Assembly: GCA_905198295.1 (NCBI GenBank)
Contig: CAJKBW010000043.1
Span: forward strand, 1-25,284
Reading direction: 5' to 3'
Source: an uncultured Oscillospiraceae bacterium
Lineage (GTDB): Bacteria > Bacillota > Clostridia > Oscillospirales > Acutalibacteraceae
Length of the DNA stretch: 25,284 nt
Of this stretch, positions 7,477 through 14,786 are shown piece by piece; the first letter of the stretch is position 1, and each line of letters begins with the position of its first letter. A program made the translations under genes and the position numbers. The notes beneath the pieces are model-generated. The model was not told the DNA's origin. It made no database searches and was given only the letters and a program-made list of their open reading frames with translations.

Positions 7477-8050
7477 CCAACGCTGCGCACAGCTTTGACA
7501 GGGCATCGCCCACAGCAACCGCCTGCCCGTGCTCCGCGGTAAAAGCTGCGGCAGCGTCTCCCTCACCCGCCGAGCGGGCAAATTCTGCGAACAGCTGGCC
7601 GACGCCTTTGGGCAGCGTCGAAGCCGGATACACCACCAGCCGGTAACGCCCGTCAAATCGGTAAAGCGAGCTGCCCGCCATGGGCGGCAGCGGACGTTTC
7701 CGTGCTCCGCCGAGACGGCACAGCCCGTCCGCAAGCCGGAACAGCTGTTCCGCATCCTCCAGTTCATAGATATATGGACCGGAAGCCCGCTTCATCCGTA
7801 CCCGCCGGTGTCCGGCCGAAGGCGTAAACAGCAGAAGGCAGCCGCCGTCCACCGGCAGAGCCTCTACGGTTACCCCGTTCTCCGGCGCAAAGCCGGTTTC
7901 CTCCCGGGCGGCGAGCAGCAGCATCTGTATCGCATCCCGTGTGGCATCATTATCCTCTTCCATCGAAGCGAAATTCAAGCCCAGTATGACGAGGTCCTCC
8001 TCGGAGAGCATAATTTTCAGACAGCCGTTCTCCAGCATCTCCATCTGCAC
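7427..8050 (-). CDS. mecA: MecA-family adaptor protein
   Basis: A 207-residue protein. The first 20 residues line up without gaps with the N-terminus of MecA, including the LKIMLSEEDL segment that matches the substrate-binding region of the adaptor. MecA hands proteins such as competence factors to the ClpC ATPase for degradation by ClpP. The GTG at 8050 is the best start: it lies 7 bp after a strong GGGAGG, while the ATG at 8044 would be 13 bp away, and the family alignment begins at the GTG. The middle and C-terminus are more divergent, with an Ala/Gly-rich tail. It is divergent from the Rnf-like operon and convergent with rpe. The family is fairly sure; the target proteins are unknown. Confidence 0.8.
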   Translation of the reverse strand: MQMEMLENGCLKIMLSEEDLVILGLNFASMEEDNDATRDAIQMLLLAAREETGFAPENGVTVEALPVDGGCLLLFTPSAGHRRVRMKRASGPYIYELEDAEQLFRLADGLCRLGGARKRPLPPMAGSSLYRFDGRYRLVVYPASTLPKGVGQLFAEFARSAGEGDAAAAFTAEHGQAVAVGDALSKLCAALVKVPGSSSPGPAHPPM

Positions 8051-8128
8051 GGCTGCACCTCCCTGCCTGTCGATGATTCCGGGTGCGTCCGGGCAAGCAG
8101 ACCGCTCACCAGGATAGACCCTACTCTT

Positions 8129-8157
8129 ATCATATTATGCTGTGTGCCGTTTGGCAA
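8129..8157 (-). promoter_or_regulatory. Promoter of the MecA-family gene
   Basis: On the minus strand, TTGCCA (8157-8152), a 17-bp spacer and TATGAT (8134-8129) point to transcription start near 8122, about 70 bases before the GTG. Confidence 0.7.
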
Positions 8158-8171
8158 GCGGATAAAACTGG

Positions 8172-8244
8172 GGATACCGGTACCTTTATCCGGTGATCCT
8201 GTCGAGAGAATCCGTTTTTTTCCGCCGGCCCGGCACATACCGGG
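8172..8244 (+). other. Two inverted repeats in the rnfC leader
   Basis: GGATACCGG (8172-8180) pairs with CCGGTGATCC (8190-8199) with one bulged base. Further on, CCCGG (8229-8233) pairs with CCGGG (8240-8244). The second hairpin ends 11 bp before the SD of rnfC at 8256-8262, so folding could affect translation. A T-run (8214-8220) lies between them. I see no convincing match to a known riboswitch and no clear rnfC promoter. Confidence 0.35.
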
Positions 8245-8272
8245 AATCCCAAAGAACGGAGGCGCATATTGT

Positions 8273-9535
8273 ATGTCGAACTTACCGCGCCGCGGAATTT
8301 TTCTGCCCCCCGCCAAGGAGCCGGCAGCATCCCGCGCCATTGAGACTTTGAAAACCCCAGGCCGGATTTATCTGCCGATCTCCGCCGGCCACGATACGGC
8401 CGTGCATCCGGCTGCCGGCCTGTACGATACGGTACGCTGCGGCGATGTGCTCATCGAACCCGAAAACAGCGACGACACGCCGGTACTGGCCACGGTCAGC
8501 GGCGTACTGGCCGAAACCATGCCGGTCAATCATCCGCAGCTCGGCGAGCTGACCTGCGCCGTAATCGACCAGGTGGCAATGGATCTTCCGCCGCAGGCCG
8601 AGCCGCGGGACATCCGTTCCCTCGCCCCGGACGAAATTGTGGAAATCGCCCGTCTGGCCGGCATCATCGACGAAATCGACGGCATGCCGCTGCATCGCCG
8701 TTTGCGTGCTTTCCGGACGGCGTCCATACAGCTGGCCGCCGCAGATGCGACCGACAGCGAACCGTATACCTCCAGCGGCTGGGTCGTACTCAACGAAAAC
8801 GCCGAGCAGGTCCTTGAAGGGCTTTCCCTTGCTGCCCGTGCGGCAGGAGCGCCGGCGTACCATGTCGCCGTCCAGCTGCCGGCCGCACGGCGGCGGCCGA
8901 TTATCCAGCGGCTGGGTGAAGAACACGTTTACCAGGTCGGCCGCCGCTATCCGGTTGACCGTTTCGGCAAGTCCGGCGATCAGCCGGTCGGCCGTATCGG
9001 TGTGCAGGCCTGCCTCGCCCTCTATCAGGCAGCGGCCTACGGCATCCCGCATCGCGACTGTGTGATTACGGTGGCCGGTGATGCGGTGGCGAATCCCCAG
9101 AACGTCCGCGTGCCGTTCGGCACCCTGGTTGAGGACATCCTTGCCTTCTGTGGTCTGGCCAAAAATCCGGCGTATGTCCTGCTCGGCGACGTAATGACCG
9201 GCGTAACCGTCAGCGACACAAAATTACCGATCATTCCCGGCAATACCTGCCTGCTCGCGATGACCTCCCGCAAGACGGTACCGTTCCACCCCTGCATCGG
9301 CTGCGGACGCTGCGCGCAGGTCTGCCATGCCGGCCTTCTGCCGTATGAAATCATCCGTCGGCTGGAAAACATGCACTATGAACGGCTCACCTCGCTGCAT
9401 CCGGAGGAATGCGACGGCTGCGGCGCCTGCTCCGCTGTCTGCCCGGCCGGACGCGAGGTTGCCCAGCGGGTACTCGAAGCCGGCGAGGCCCACAGCACCA
9501 TCCTGCTCGACTGGAGGGATGAAGATGACGTATAA
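8273..9535 (+). CDS. rnfC: RnfC-like subunit, divergent (two 4Fe-4S clusters)
   Basis: A 420-residue peripheral subunit. The start at 8273 follows ACGGAGG by 10 bp; the frame is open farther upstream but there it only shadows the MecA gene. The N-terminal barrel (about 8-100) is RnfC-like. Two ferredoxin-type motifs follow: CIGCGRCAQVC (341-351) and CDGCGACSAVC (380-390), enough for two 4Fe-4S clusters. Canonical RnfC carries NADH and FMN through a GxGGxGFPT loop followed by an ECEPY segment. Here the equivalent region (129-141) reads AGIIDEIDGMPLH and the second motif reads DSEPY, so the glycine loop is lost. The first cluster is followed by His instead of the usual Pro. It overlaps rnfD by 11 bp. 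The family is clear; NADH oxidation is doubtful. Confidence 0.88.
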   Translation: MSNLPRRGIFLPPAKEPAASRAIETLKTPGRIYLPISAGHDTAVHPAAGLYDTVRCGDVLIEPENSDDTPVLATVSGVLAETMPVNHPQLGELTCAVIDQVAMDLPPQAEPRDIRSLAPDEIVEIARLAGIIDEIDGMPLHRRLRAFRTASIQLAAADATDSEPYTSSGWVVLNENAEQVLEGLSLAARAAGAPAYHVAVQLPAARRRPIIQRLGEEHVYQVGRRYPVDRFGKSGDQPVGRIGVQACLALYQAAAYGIPHRDCVITVAGDAVANPQNVRVPFGTLVEDILAFCGLAKNPAYVLLGDVMTGVTVSDTKLPIIPGNTCLLAMTSRKTVPFHPCIGCGRCAQVCHAGLLPYEIIRRLENMHYERLTSLHPEECDGCGACSAVCPAGREVAQRVLEAGEAHSTILLDWRDEDDV

Positions 9536-10514
9536 TACCGCCAGAGCACCGTTCCTGCGGCGTTCCGACAAATTGACCCATATGACGGCGGATGTGCTCA
9601 TCACACTGGTCGCACTGTGCATTTTCTCCGCCTTTTACTACGGTTTCCGGCCGGTGCTGCTCGTACTGGTCGGCATGGCCACCGCCATGCTGTGCGAAAC
9701 CATCATCTGTCTGCTGCTGCGCCGCAGGCCGTCGGTGACCGACGGCACGGCGGCGGTCACCGGCGCGCTCATCGGCATGATGATGTCGCCACTGTCCCCG
9801 TACTGGCTTCCGGCCGTCGCGGCGGCGTTCGCCATCGTCGTGGTAAAGATGCCGTTCGGCGGTACCGGCCGCAACGTCTTCAATCCCGCCGCGGCCGGCA
9901 TTGCCGTGGTCACGCAGTGCTTTTCCGCACGGCTGTTCACCTATCCGGATCCCAGCAGCGGCATTTCGCTTCCGCTGAGCGGCCCGCTCGGCAGCATCCC
10001 CACCGAGCTTTCTCCCGCCGCGCTGATCCACAACAAGGGCAATCCGCAGTATCCGTGGTACACGCTGCTGTCCGGCGACTTTGCCGGCCCGATCGGCGCA
10101 ACCGCCGTCGTGGTGCTGGTCGCCTGCCTGCTGTATCTGTTCATCCGCCGCACCGTGTCGCCGCTGACTGTGCTGCCGTATCTGGCGGTGTGCGCGCTGA
10201 TTGCGGCGGTGTTTCCCCGTACGGCAGGCAGTGCTTCGGCAAGCGTTGCGCTGGAGCTGTGCTCCGGCTATCTGCTGTTTGGGGGCATTTTCCTTTTGAC
10301 CGATCCGGTCACTTCTCCGCGTTACTGGCTTTCCCGCATTGTCTACGGCGTGCTGGCCGGCATCCTGCTCATGACCCTGCGCCATGTCGGCCGCTTTGAG
10401 GAGGGTGTGTGCTTCGCCATACTGCTGGTCAACGCCATCGCGCCGATGCTGGACCGCTGGTGCTGGCGCGCGGTGCACTTTTTCGCCTATCGGAAGGAGG
10501 CGGTTCATTCATGA
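9525..10514 (+). CDS. rnfD: RnfD-like membrane subunit with flavinylation site
   Basis: A 329-residue polytopic membrane protein of the RnfD/NqrB family. The start at 9525 lies 6 bp after GGAGGG and inside the end of rnfC; the ATG at 9519 abuts the SD and is rejected. In this family a Thr in a (S/D)GxT motif carries FMN through a phosphodiester bond made by ApbE. Here the region reads PIGATA with T193, so the acceptor Thr and the Gly before it are kept, though the usual Ser or Asp is Ile. Other family features are TAAVTGALIGMMMSP and GTGRNVFNPAAAG. It ends in an ATGA overlap with rnfE. No ApbE gene is in the window. Confidence 0.88.
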   Translation: MTYNTARAPFLRRSDKLTHMTADVLITLVALCIFSAFYYGFRPVLLVLVGMATAMLCETIICLLLRRRPSVTDGTAAVTGALIGMMMSPLSPYWLPAVAAAFAIVVVKMPFGGTGRNVFNPAAAGIAVVTQCFSARLFTYPDPSSGISLPLSGPLGSIPTELSPAALIHNKGNPQYPWYTLLSGDFAGPIGATAVVVLVACLLYLFIRRTVSPLTVLPYLAVCALIAAVFPRTAGSASASVALELCSGYLLFGGIFLLTDPVTSPRYWLSRIVYGVLAGILLMTLRHVGRFEEGVCFAILLVNAIAPMLDRWCWRAVHFFAYRKEAVHS

Positions 10515-11161
10515 GACGTCCCGCTAAAGCAGACTGGAGACATCTGGCCTCGCTGTTTTTCGATACCTTCCTGCTGCAGAACATCGTCCTCATCCAAGCG
10601 GTCGGCATATGCCCGATCATCGGCGCCGGCGTCAACCTGAAATACGGCGTCACCTTGACGGTCTGCACCGCCGCCGTGCTGTTGCCGACCAGCCTGTGCA
10701 TGTCGCTGTTCGGTGAAAAAATCCCTTCCTGGCTGCGTCCTCCCGTCTACACGGTGGGCGCTTCCCTTCTGCTGCTGCTTGCGGCGTTCATTCTGGACAG
10801 CTTCATTTCCACCGATATCTACGCCAAGCTCTACCTTTATCTGCCGCTGATGGCGGTCAATACGATATTCACCTACCGCGCGGGAGGCTTCTCGGTGGGC
10901 AGCCGGCCGGTTCCCGCGCTCATCGACGCCTTCGGCTCCGCCTGTGGGTTCGGGCTGGTGGTATGCATCGTCTCCTGCCTGCGCGAAATTGCCATCAGCA
11001 ACACCATCTGGGACATCCCGCTGGGCATCGATTTACAGCTGCCGGAGGCCGGGCTTCCGTTCGCGGCGTTCATCATGCTCGGCTTTATGGCCGCTTTCCT
11101 GCAGTGGTTTAAGGCGGTCGTCTCCCACAGGCTGCATAAAAAGGAGGGAGGCACAGCATGA
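10511..11161 (+). CDS. rnfE: RnfE-like membrane subunit, one cluster cysteine missing
   Basis: A 216-residue protein with about six transmembrane helices, of the RnfA/RnfE/NqrD/NqrE family. AAGGAGG lies 10 bp before the ATG, which overlaps the rnfD stop. In standard complexes, RnfA and RnfE each give two cysteines to one Fe-S cluster inside the membrane. In this protein GICP (C34) is kept, but the second site, normally NC before a VxGRAEAF-like stretch, reads NTIFTYRAGGF, with Thr at 118. RnfE rather than RnfA is assigned from the RAGGF and GSRPVPALIDAFG segments and from gene order. It overlaps rnfA by ATGA. Confidence 0.88.
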   Translation: MRRPAKADWRHLASLFFDTFLLQNIVLIQAVGICPIIGAGVNLKYGVTLTVCTAAVLLPTSLCMSLFGEKIPSWLRPPVYTVGASLLLLLAAFILDSFISTDIYAKLYLYLPLMAVNTIFTYRAGGFSVGSRPVPALIDAFGSACGFGLVVCIVSCLREIAISNTIWDIPLGIDLQLPEAGLPFAAFIMLGFMAAFLQWFKAVVSHRLHKKEGGTA

Positions 11162-11751
11162 AAGTCCTTTCAGACCTGCTGCTGTACCTTCTGGCAGCGG
11201 CCTTTATTCAGAATTTTATCCTCACCACCGGCTTCGGTTCCTCCATTATGCTGCGCATCGTGCGCCGGCCGAAGGATATCCTGCTGTTTTCCGGCCTGCT
11301 GGCGGGCTTCTCGCTGCTGACGGTACTCATCGGCTATCCCTGCGACAGGCTTATGGGCACCGGGCAGCTCGCCAAGCTGATCCGGCCGGTCGTGATGATC
11401 GCCATCGCGGCGGTGCTGTACATCCTGACCGTGGTGGTGCTCCGCCGGTTTCTGCCGGCGGTCTTCCAGCGGCTGAGCCGGCTGCTCGCGCTCGCCGCCT
11501 TTAACAACGTCGTTATTGGCATCGCACTGATTTCCAATCACCGCTTTTCCTCCCTGCCGAGTGCGATTGGTCTGTCGTTGGGTGCCTGCCTTGGCTTCCT
11601 CGTGCTGGCCTGGCTGACCGCTGAGGGGATGGAACGGCTGGACAATCCCGACATGCCGCAGTCCTTTCGCGGGCTTCCGGCTACCCTCGTATATCTCGGC
11701 CTGCTGGCGCTCGCGCTGCTGGGCTTTTTCCAAAACGTCCCGCTGCTGTAA
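11158..11751 (+). CDS. rnfA: RnfA-like membrane subunit, cluster cysteines missing
   Basis: A 197-residue protein with about six transmembrane helices, starting in the rnfE stop (ATGA) after GGAGGGAGG. Family resemblance is clear at the N-terminus (AAFIQNFIL, 14-22) and near the C-terminus (MPQSFRGLPATLVYLGLLA). The two cysteines that bind the shared intramembrane cluster are absent. The FLGxCPF segment reads GFGSSIM, with Ser at 29, and TNCAVLG reads FNNVVIG, with Asn at 117. The only cysteines left (C62 and one near 144) are elsewhere. It is the last gene of the operon; rnfB, which normally follows, is not there. It may be a structural half of a RnfA/E dimer without the metal centre. Confidence 0.85.
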   Translation: MKVLSDLLLYLLAAAFIQNFILTTGFGSSIMLRIVRRPKDILLFSGLLAGFSLLTVLIGYPCDRLMGTGQLAKLIRPVVMIAIAAVLYILTVVVLRRFLPAVFQRLSRLLALAAFNNVVIGIALISNHRFSSLPSAIGLSLGACLGFLVLAWLTAEGMERLDNPDMPQSFRGLPATLVYLGLLALALLGFFQNVPLL

Positions 11752-11790
11752 GAACACTCACTTTCTTTGACGAAAGGTCGGATCGTTTGT

Positions 11791-13065
11791 ATGGCGAAGA
11801 CTTTCCATCGCCGCAAAAACCTGTTCCGCAAGCGGCGTGCTAATCCCCTAAAAATCATCATCACGGTGCTGTGCTGTGCGGGTCTGGTGACCGGCGGTTA
11901 TTTCGGTGCGCGCTTCCTGATGGAGGGCGGAGACAACAAGCCGTCTGTATCCGGAGATACGTCCTCGGGGGTGTCGTCTCCGGGTGGCACTTCCGCCCCC
12001 GACGTATCCGACAGTTCCCGGACGGAGGATTCCTCCGATCCGTCCGTTGATCCGCAGCCGCCAAAACCGTCGGACAGCACGGTAACCCGTGCATTTTATC
12101 TGCCGGCTTCCATGCTGCGGAACACGACGGCGCTCGGCGAAACGTTGGAACAGGCTGCCGCGGCCGGCTTCGACGCGGTGCTGTTTGATCTTAAGGATGA
12201 GGAAGGGCGCCTGTACTACGTCTCCGCCACGGCGCTGGCTGTTTCCGGCGGCGGCATCACCGAGGATGCGCTGACGCTCGACGAGCTGAAAGCCGCGGCA
12301 CAGCAGATGCGGGAGAAAGGGTTTACTCCCCTGCCGCGGCTGTATGCCTTCCGGGACAACACCGCCTCCAAAAACCTGGCCGCCGCCAAAATCACCCACA
12401 GTGATAACCGCAGCTGGACCTGGTACGACGCCGATCCCAGCAATGGCGGCCGCTCCTGGCTCAATCCGTACGCACCGGACGCACACAGCTATATCGCCGG
12501 ATTGGTCGGCGAGCTGGGAGATGCCGGCTTTACCGCGGTTATGCTCGACGGTGTGCAGTTCCCCACCCAGACCAAAAGCGCCTATTACGGTGCCTCGGAA
12601 TGGACCTCGATGAGCCAGGGTGACATCCTCAAAAAATTCGTCACCGATCTGACCGCCGCGCAGCCGGATATGCAGATTATGCTCAGCGCGCCGGGTCTGG
12701 CTGTGTTCGGCAACGATACCAAGGCATTCGGCGGCAACCCGGTCACCTTTGGGGCGCCGGTGATTTCCCCCGTGCTGATTCCCAGCACCCTCGGCAGCCG
12801 GCTGACTGCCGAGGACGAGACAGTGGATTCCCCCGCTTCCCATCCTTATGAGGCGGTGCGGCTGGCGGCCGGACAGATCCTCCGGCGCATCCGGATGATG
12901 CCGGCGGATGAACAGCCGGAACTGCTACCCTGGATCGACGGTTCAGGCTCCGCCGCCGATGCAAAAGCACAGATGCGTGCGCTGACCGAACTGATGGGCA
13001 GCAACACGGCGTTTATCCTGTATCGTGCCGACGGGCAGTACGATTTTCCGGCGTTGGCCGCCTGA
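11791..13065 (+). CDS. DUF4015 putative glycoside hydrolase, membrane-anchored
   Basis: A 424-residue protein. The start at 11791 (MAKTFHRRKN) is preferred over a TTG at 11767 because GAAAGGT lies 12 bp before it. It has a basic N-terminus, one transmembrane or signal-anchor helix (21-43), a low-complexity Ser/Thr/Pro/Asp linker (about 50-97), and then a barrel-like domain. The domain opens with a FDAVLFDLKDEEGRLYY-type strand (127-143) typical of DUF4015/YvpG-like proteins, which are related to GH families. The catalytic domain should face outside the cell. The substrate is unknown; wall or exopolysaccharide would suit. It begins 39 bp after rnfA and probably leads the next gene run. Confidence 0.82.
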   Translation: MAKTFHRRKNLFRKRRANPLKIIITVLCCAGLVTGGYFGARFLMEGGDNKPSVSGDTSSGVSSPGGTSAPDVSDSSRTEDSSDPSVDPQPPKPSDSTVTRAFYLPASMLRNTTALGETLEQAAAAGFDAVLFDLKDEEGRLYYVSATALAVSGGGITEDALTLDELKAAAQQMREKGFTPLPRLYAFRDNTASKNLAAAKITHSDNRSWTWYDADPSNGGRSWLNPYAPDAHSYIAGLVGELGDAGFTAVMLDGVQFPTQTKSAYYGASEWTSMSQGDILKKFVTDLTAAQPDMQIMLSAPGLAVFGNDTKAFGGNPVTFGAPVISPVLIPSTLGSRLTAEDETVDSPASHPYEAVRLAAGQILRRIRMMPADEQPELLPWIDGSGSAADAKAQMRALTELMGSNTAFILYRADGQYDFPALAA

Positions 13066-13141
13066 GTACGGCGCCGTACGCTGGAAAAGACACGCCTGCA
13101 CAACTCATCCCCTGCCAAAGGCGAAAGGACCGACTAAATCT

Positions 13142-13972
13142 ATGCGGATTGATTTTCACACCCACGCATTTCCCGATAAAATCGCGGCGGGCGCGCTGGC
13201 GCACCTGCTGGAAAATACCCGAACCTACGAATCCCTTTACGGTTCCGCCCATGCGCACACCGACGCTACCCTTGCCGGACTGACCGCATCCAGCCGTGCC
13301 GCTGGCCTCGACATAAGCCTGGTGCTGCCGATTGCGACCTCTCCCAAGCCCTCCGAAACGCTCAACAACTTTGCCGCCTTTGCGGACAAACAGCCGGGTC
13401 TGCGCTCTTTTGGCAGCGTGCATCCGCTGAATCCGCAGGCACAGGCGGAGGTGCACCGCATCCGGGAACTCGGCCTGCGCGGGATCAAGCTTCATCCTGA
13501 ATACCAAAACTGCTACGCCGACAGCCCCGAGGTGATCGCCGTAGTGCGCGCCGCGGCGGAATGCGGCCTTGCGGTGATTTTCCACGCCGGCGCCGATATC
13601 GGTATGCCTCCCCCGGTACACTGCACGCCGGAGCATGTTGCGCGGCTGTGCGGCGCCGTACCGGATGCACACATCATTCTCGCGCATATGGGCGGCTACC
13701 GAATGTGGGACGAGGTGCTTCGGCGGCTGCCGGATCTGCCGGTGGACATCGATATGAGTTTCTGTTTGCCCAACCATCCGGAGGCACACGACCTTTTCGC
13801 CCGAATCATCCGCCGTATCGGCGTGACGCATGTGCTGTTCGGCTCCGACTCTCCCTGGGCGGATCAGAAGACGGCGCTGGAGGCGGCGTGCGCCTTCCTG
13901 ACACATTACGGCTTTTCTCCTGAGGAGCAGGACGCCATCCTCGGCGGCAATGCGGCCCGGATCCTCGGCTGA
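13142..13972 (+). CDS. Metal-dependent amidohydrolase (Amidohydro_2 family)
   Basis: A 276-residue cytoplasmic TIM-barrel hydrolase or decarboxylase of the amidohydrolase superfamily. The metal-binding residues are in order: HTH (H6, H8), GIKLHPE (114-120) with K116 and H118, FHAG (H148), AHMGG (H182) and FGSDSPW (D236). This pattern suits the ACMSD-like Amidohydro_2 group, whose members act on cyclic amides, lactones or aromatic acids; the substrate cannot be told. The start at 13142 has AAAGGA 12 bp upstream and begins exactly with the conserved first strand. It is 76 bp after the DUF4015 gene and 24 bp before the HAD gene. Confidence 0.88.
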   Translation: MRIDFHTHAFPDKIAAGALAHLLENTRTYESLYGSAHAHTDATLAGLTASSRAAGLDISLVLPIATSPKPSETLNNFAAFADKQPGLRSFGSVHPLNPQAQAEVHRIRELGLRGIKLHPEYQNCYADSPEVIAVVRAAAECGLAVIFHAGADIGMPPPVHCTPEHVARLCGAVPDAHIILAHMGGYRMWDEVLRRLPDLPVDIDMSFCLPNHPEAHDLFARIIRRIGVTHVLFGSDSPWADQKTALEAACAFLTHYGFSPEEQDAILGGNAARILG

Positions 13973-13996
13973 TTCCCTTTCACGGAGGTTTACATT

Positions 13997-14770
13997 ATGT
14001 CCGCTATTTCCCGTAAGGCCGCTTTCTTTGATCTGGACGGCACGCTGGCCGTTCATAATCTCCCTCCCGCGCCAGAAGATGCCGATGCTATCCGACGCTT
14101 CCGTGCGGCGGGCCATCTGGCCTTCCTGTGCACCGGCCGGGCTTCCGGCTATATCTATCCCTCGGTGCTGGATATCGGTTTTGACGGCGTAGTCGCCAGT
14201 GCGGGCGCGCACGTCACGCTAGACGGTAAAATCCTGTACCGCCGGACGGTCTCCCCGGAGGTGCTGCGCCGGATGATCACGGACTGCCGGCAGACCGGCT
14301 GCATCTGTGTATTCGAGGGTGAACAGGGCATGTACGTCATCAACGAGGAAAAGTATCCCCAGCTGGCCAAAAGCTGCGCCCCGGTGCGCACACCGGAGGA
14401 TTTTGAGACGGTATACGCCGGACACGTCATCAACAAATTCACATTGTATTCCCCGCTGACAGCCGGCATGCAGGCGTGGATGGACGGCTTTTTCTCCTTG
14501 ATTCAGCATCCCGACTATCTCGAAGTGGTACCCAAGGGATGTTCCAAATCCGACGGCATACGCCGGGTGATCGAGTCGGCCGGCATACGCCGTGAGGACG
14601 TTCTCGCGGTCGGCGACAGCGCTAACGATCTGGATATGCTGCGTTATGCCGGTATCGGCGCGGCGATGGGAAACGCATCCGACGAAGTGAAAGCGGCCGC
14701 GGACTGGGTTACCGGAACGCTGGCGCAGCACGGTGCCGCGCAGGCGCTCCTGCGGTTTGAAAACATGTAA
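13997..14770 (+). CDS. HAD-superfamily phosphatase, Cof type
   Basis: A 257-residue haloacid dehalogenase-like hydrolase of the Cof/type IIB subgroup, which usually dephosphorylates sugar phosphates or flavin and other cofactor phosphates. The four motifs are visible: FDLDGT (11-16) with nucleophile D12 and acid/base D14, CTGR (45-48), SKSDG (183-187) with K184, and GDSANDLDM (206-214). The IIB cap lies between motifs II and III. GGAGG lies 8 bp before the ATG. The next gene starts 16 bp after the stop, so it is in an operon. The substrate is not predictable from sequence alone. Confidence 0.9.
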   Translation: MSAISRKAAFFDLDGTLAVHNLPPAPEDADAIRRFRAAGHLAFLCTGRASGYIYPSVLDIGFDGVVASAGAHVTLDGKILYRRTVSPEVLRRMITDCRQTGCICVFEGEQGMYVINEEKYPQLAKSCAPVRTPEDFETVYAGHVINKFTLYSPLTAGMQAWMDGFFSLIQHPDYLEVVPKGCSKSDGIRRVIESAGIRREDVLAVGDSANDLDMLRYAGIGAAMGNASDEVKAAADWVTGTLAQHGAAQALLRFENM

Positions 14771-14786
14771 GAAGGGGCTGAAACCT

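Noticed and set aside
7529..8272. Upstream extension of rnfC on the + strand to 7529
   Set aside because: It is antisense to the MecA-family gene, and the RnfC family start and SD are at 8273.
9525..10514. NqrB instead of RnfD
   Set aside because: NqrB is encoded with NqrA, C, D, E and F and lacks an RnfC partner with two ferredoxin motifs. The neighbours here are RnfC, RnfE and RnfA-like.
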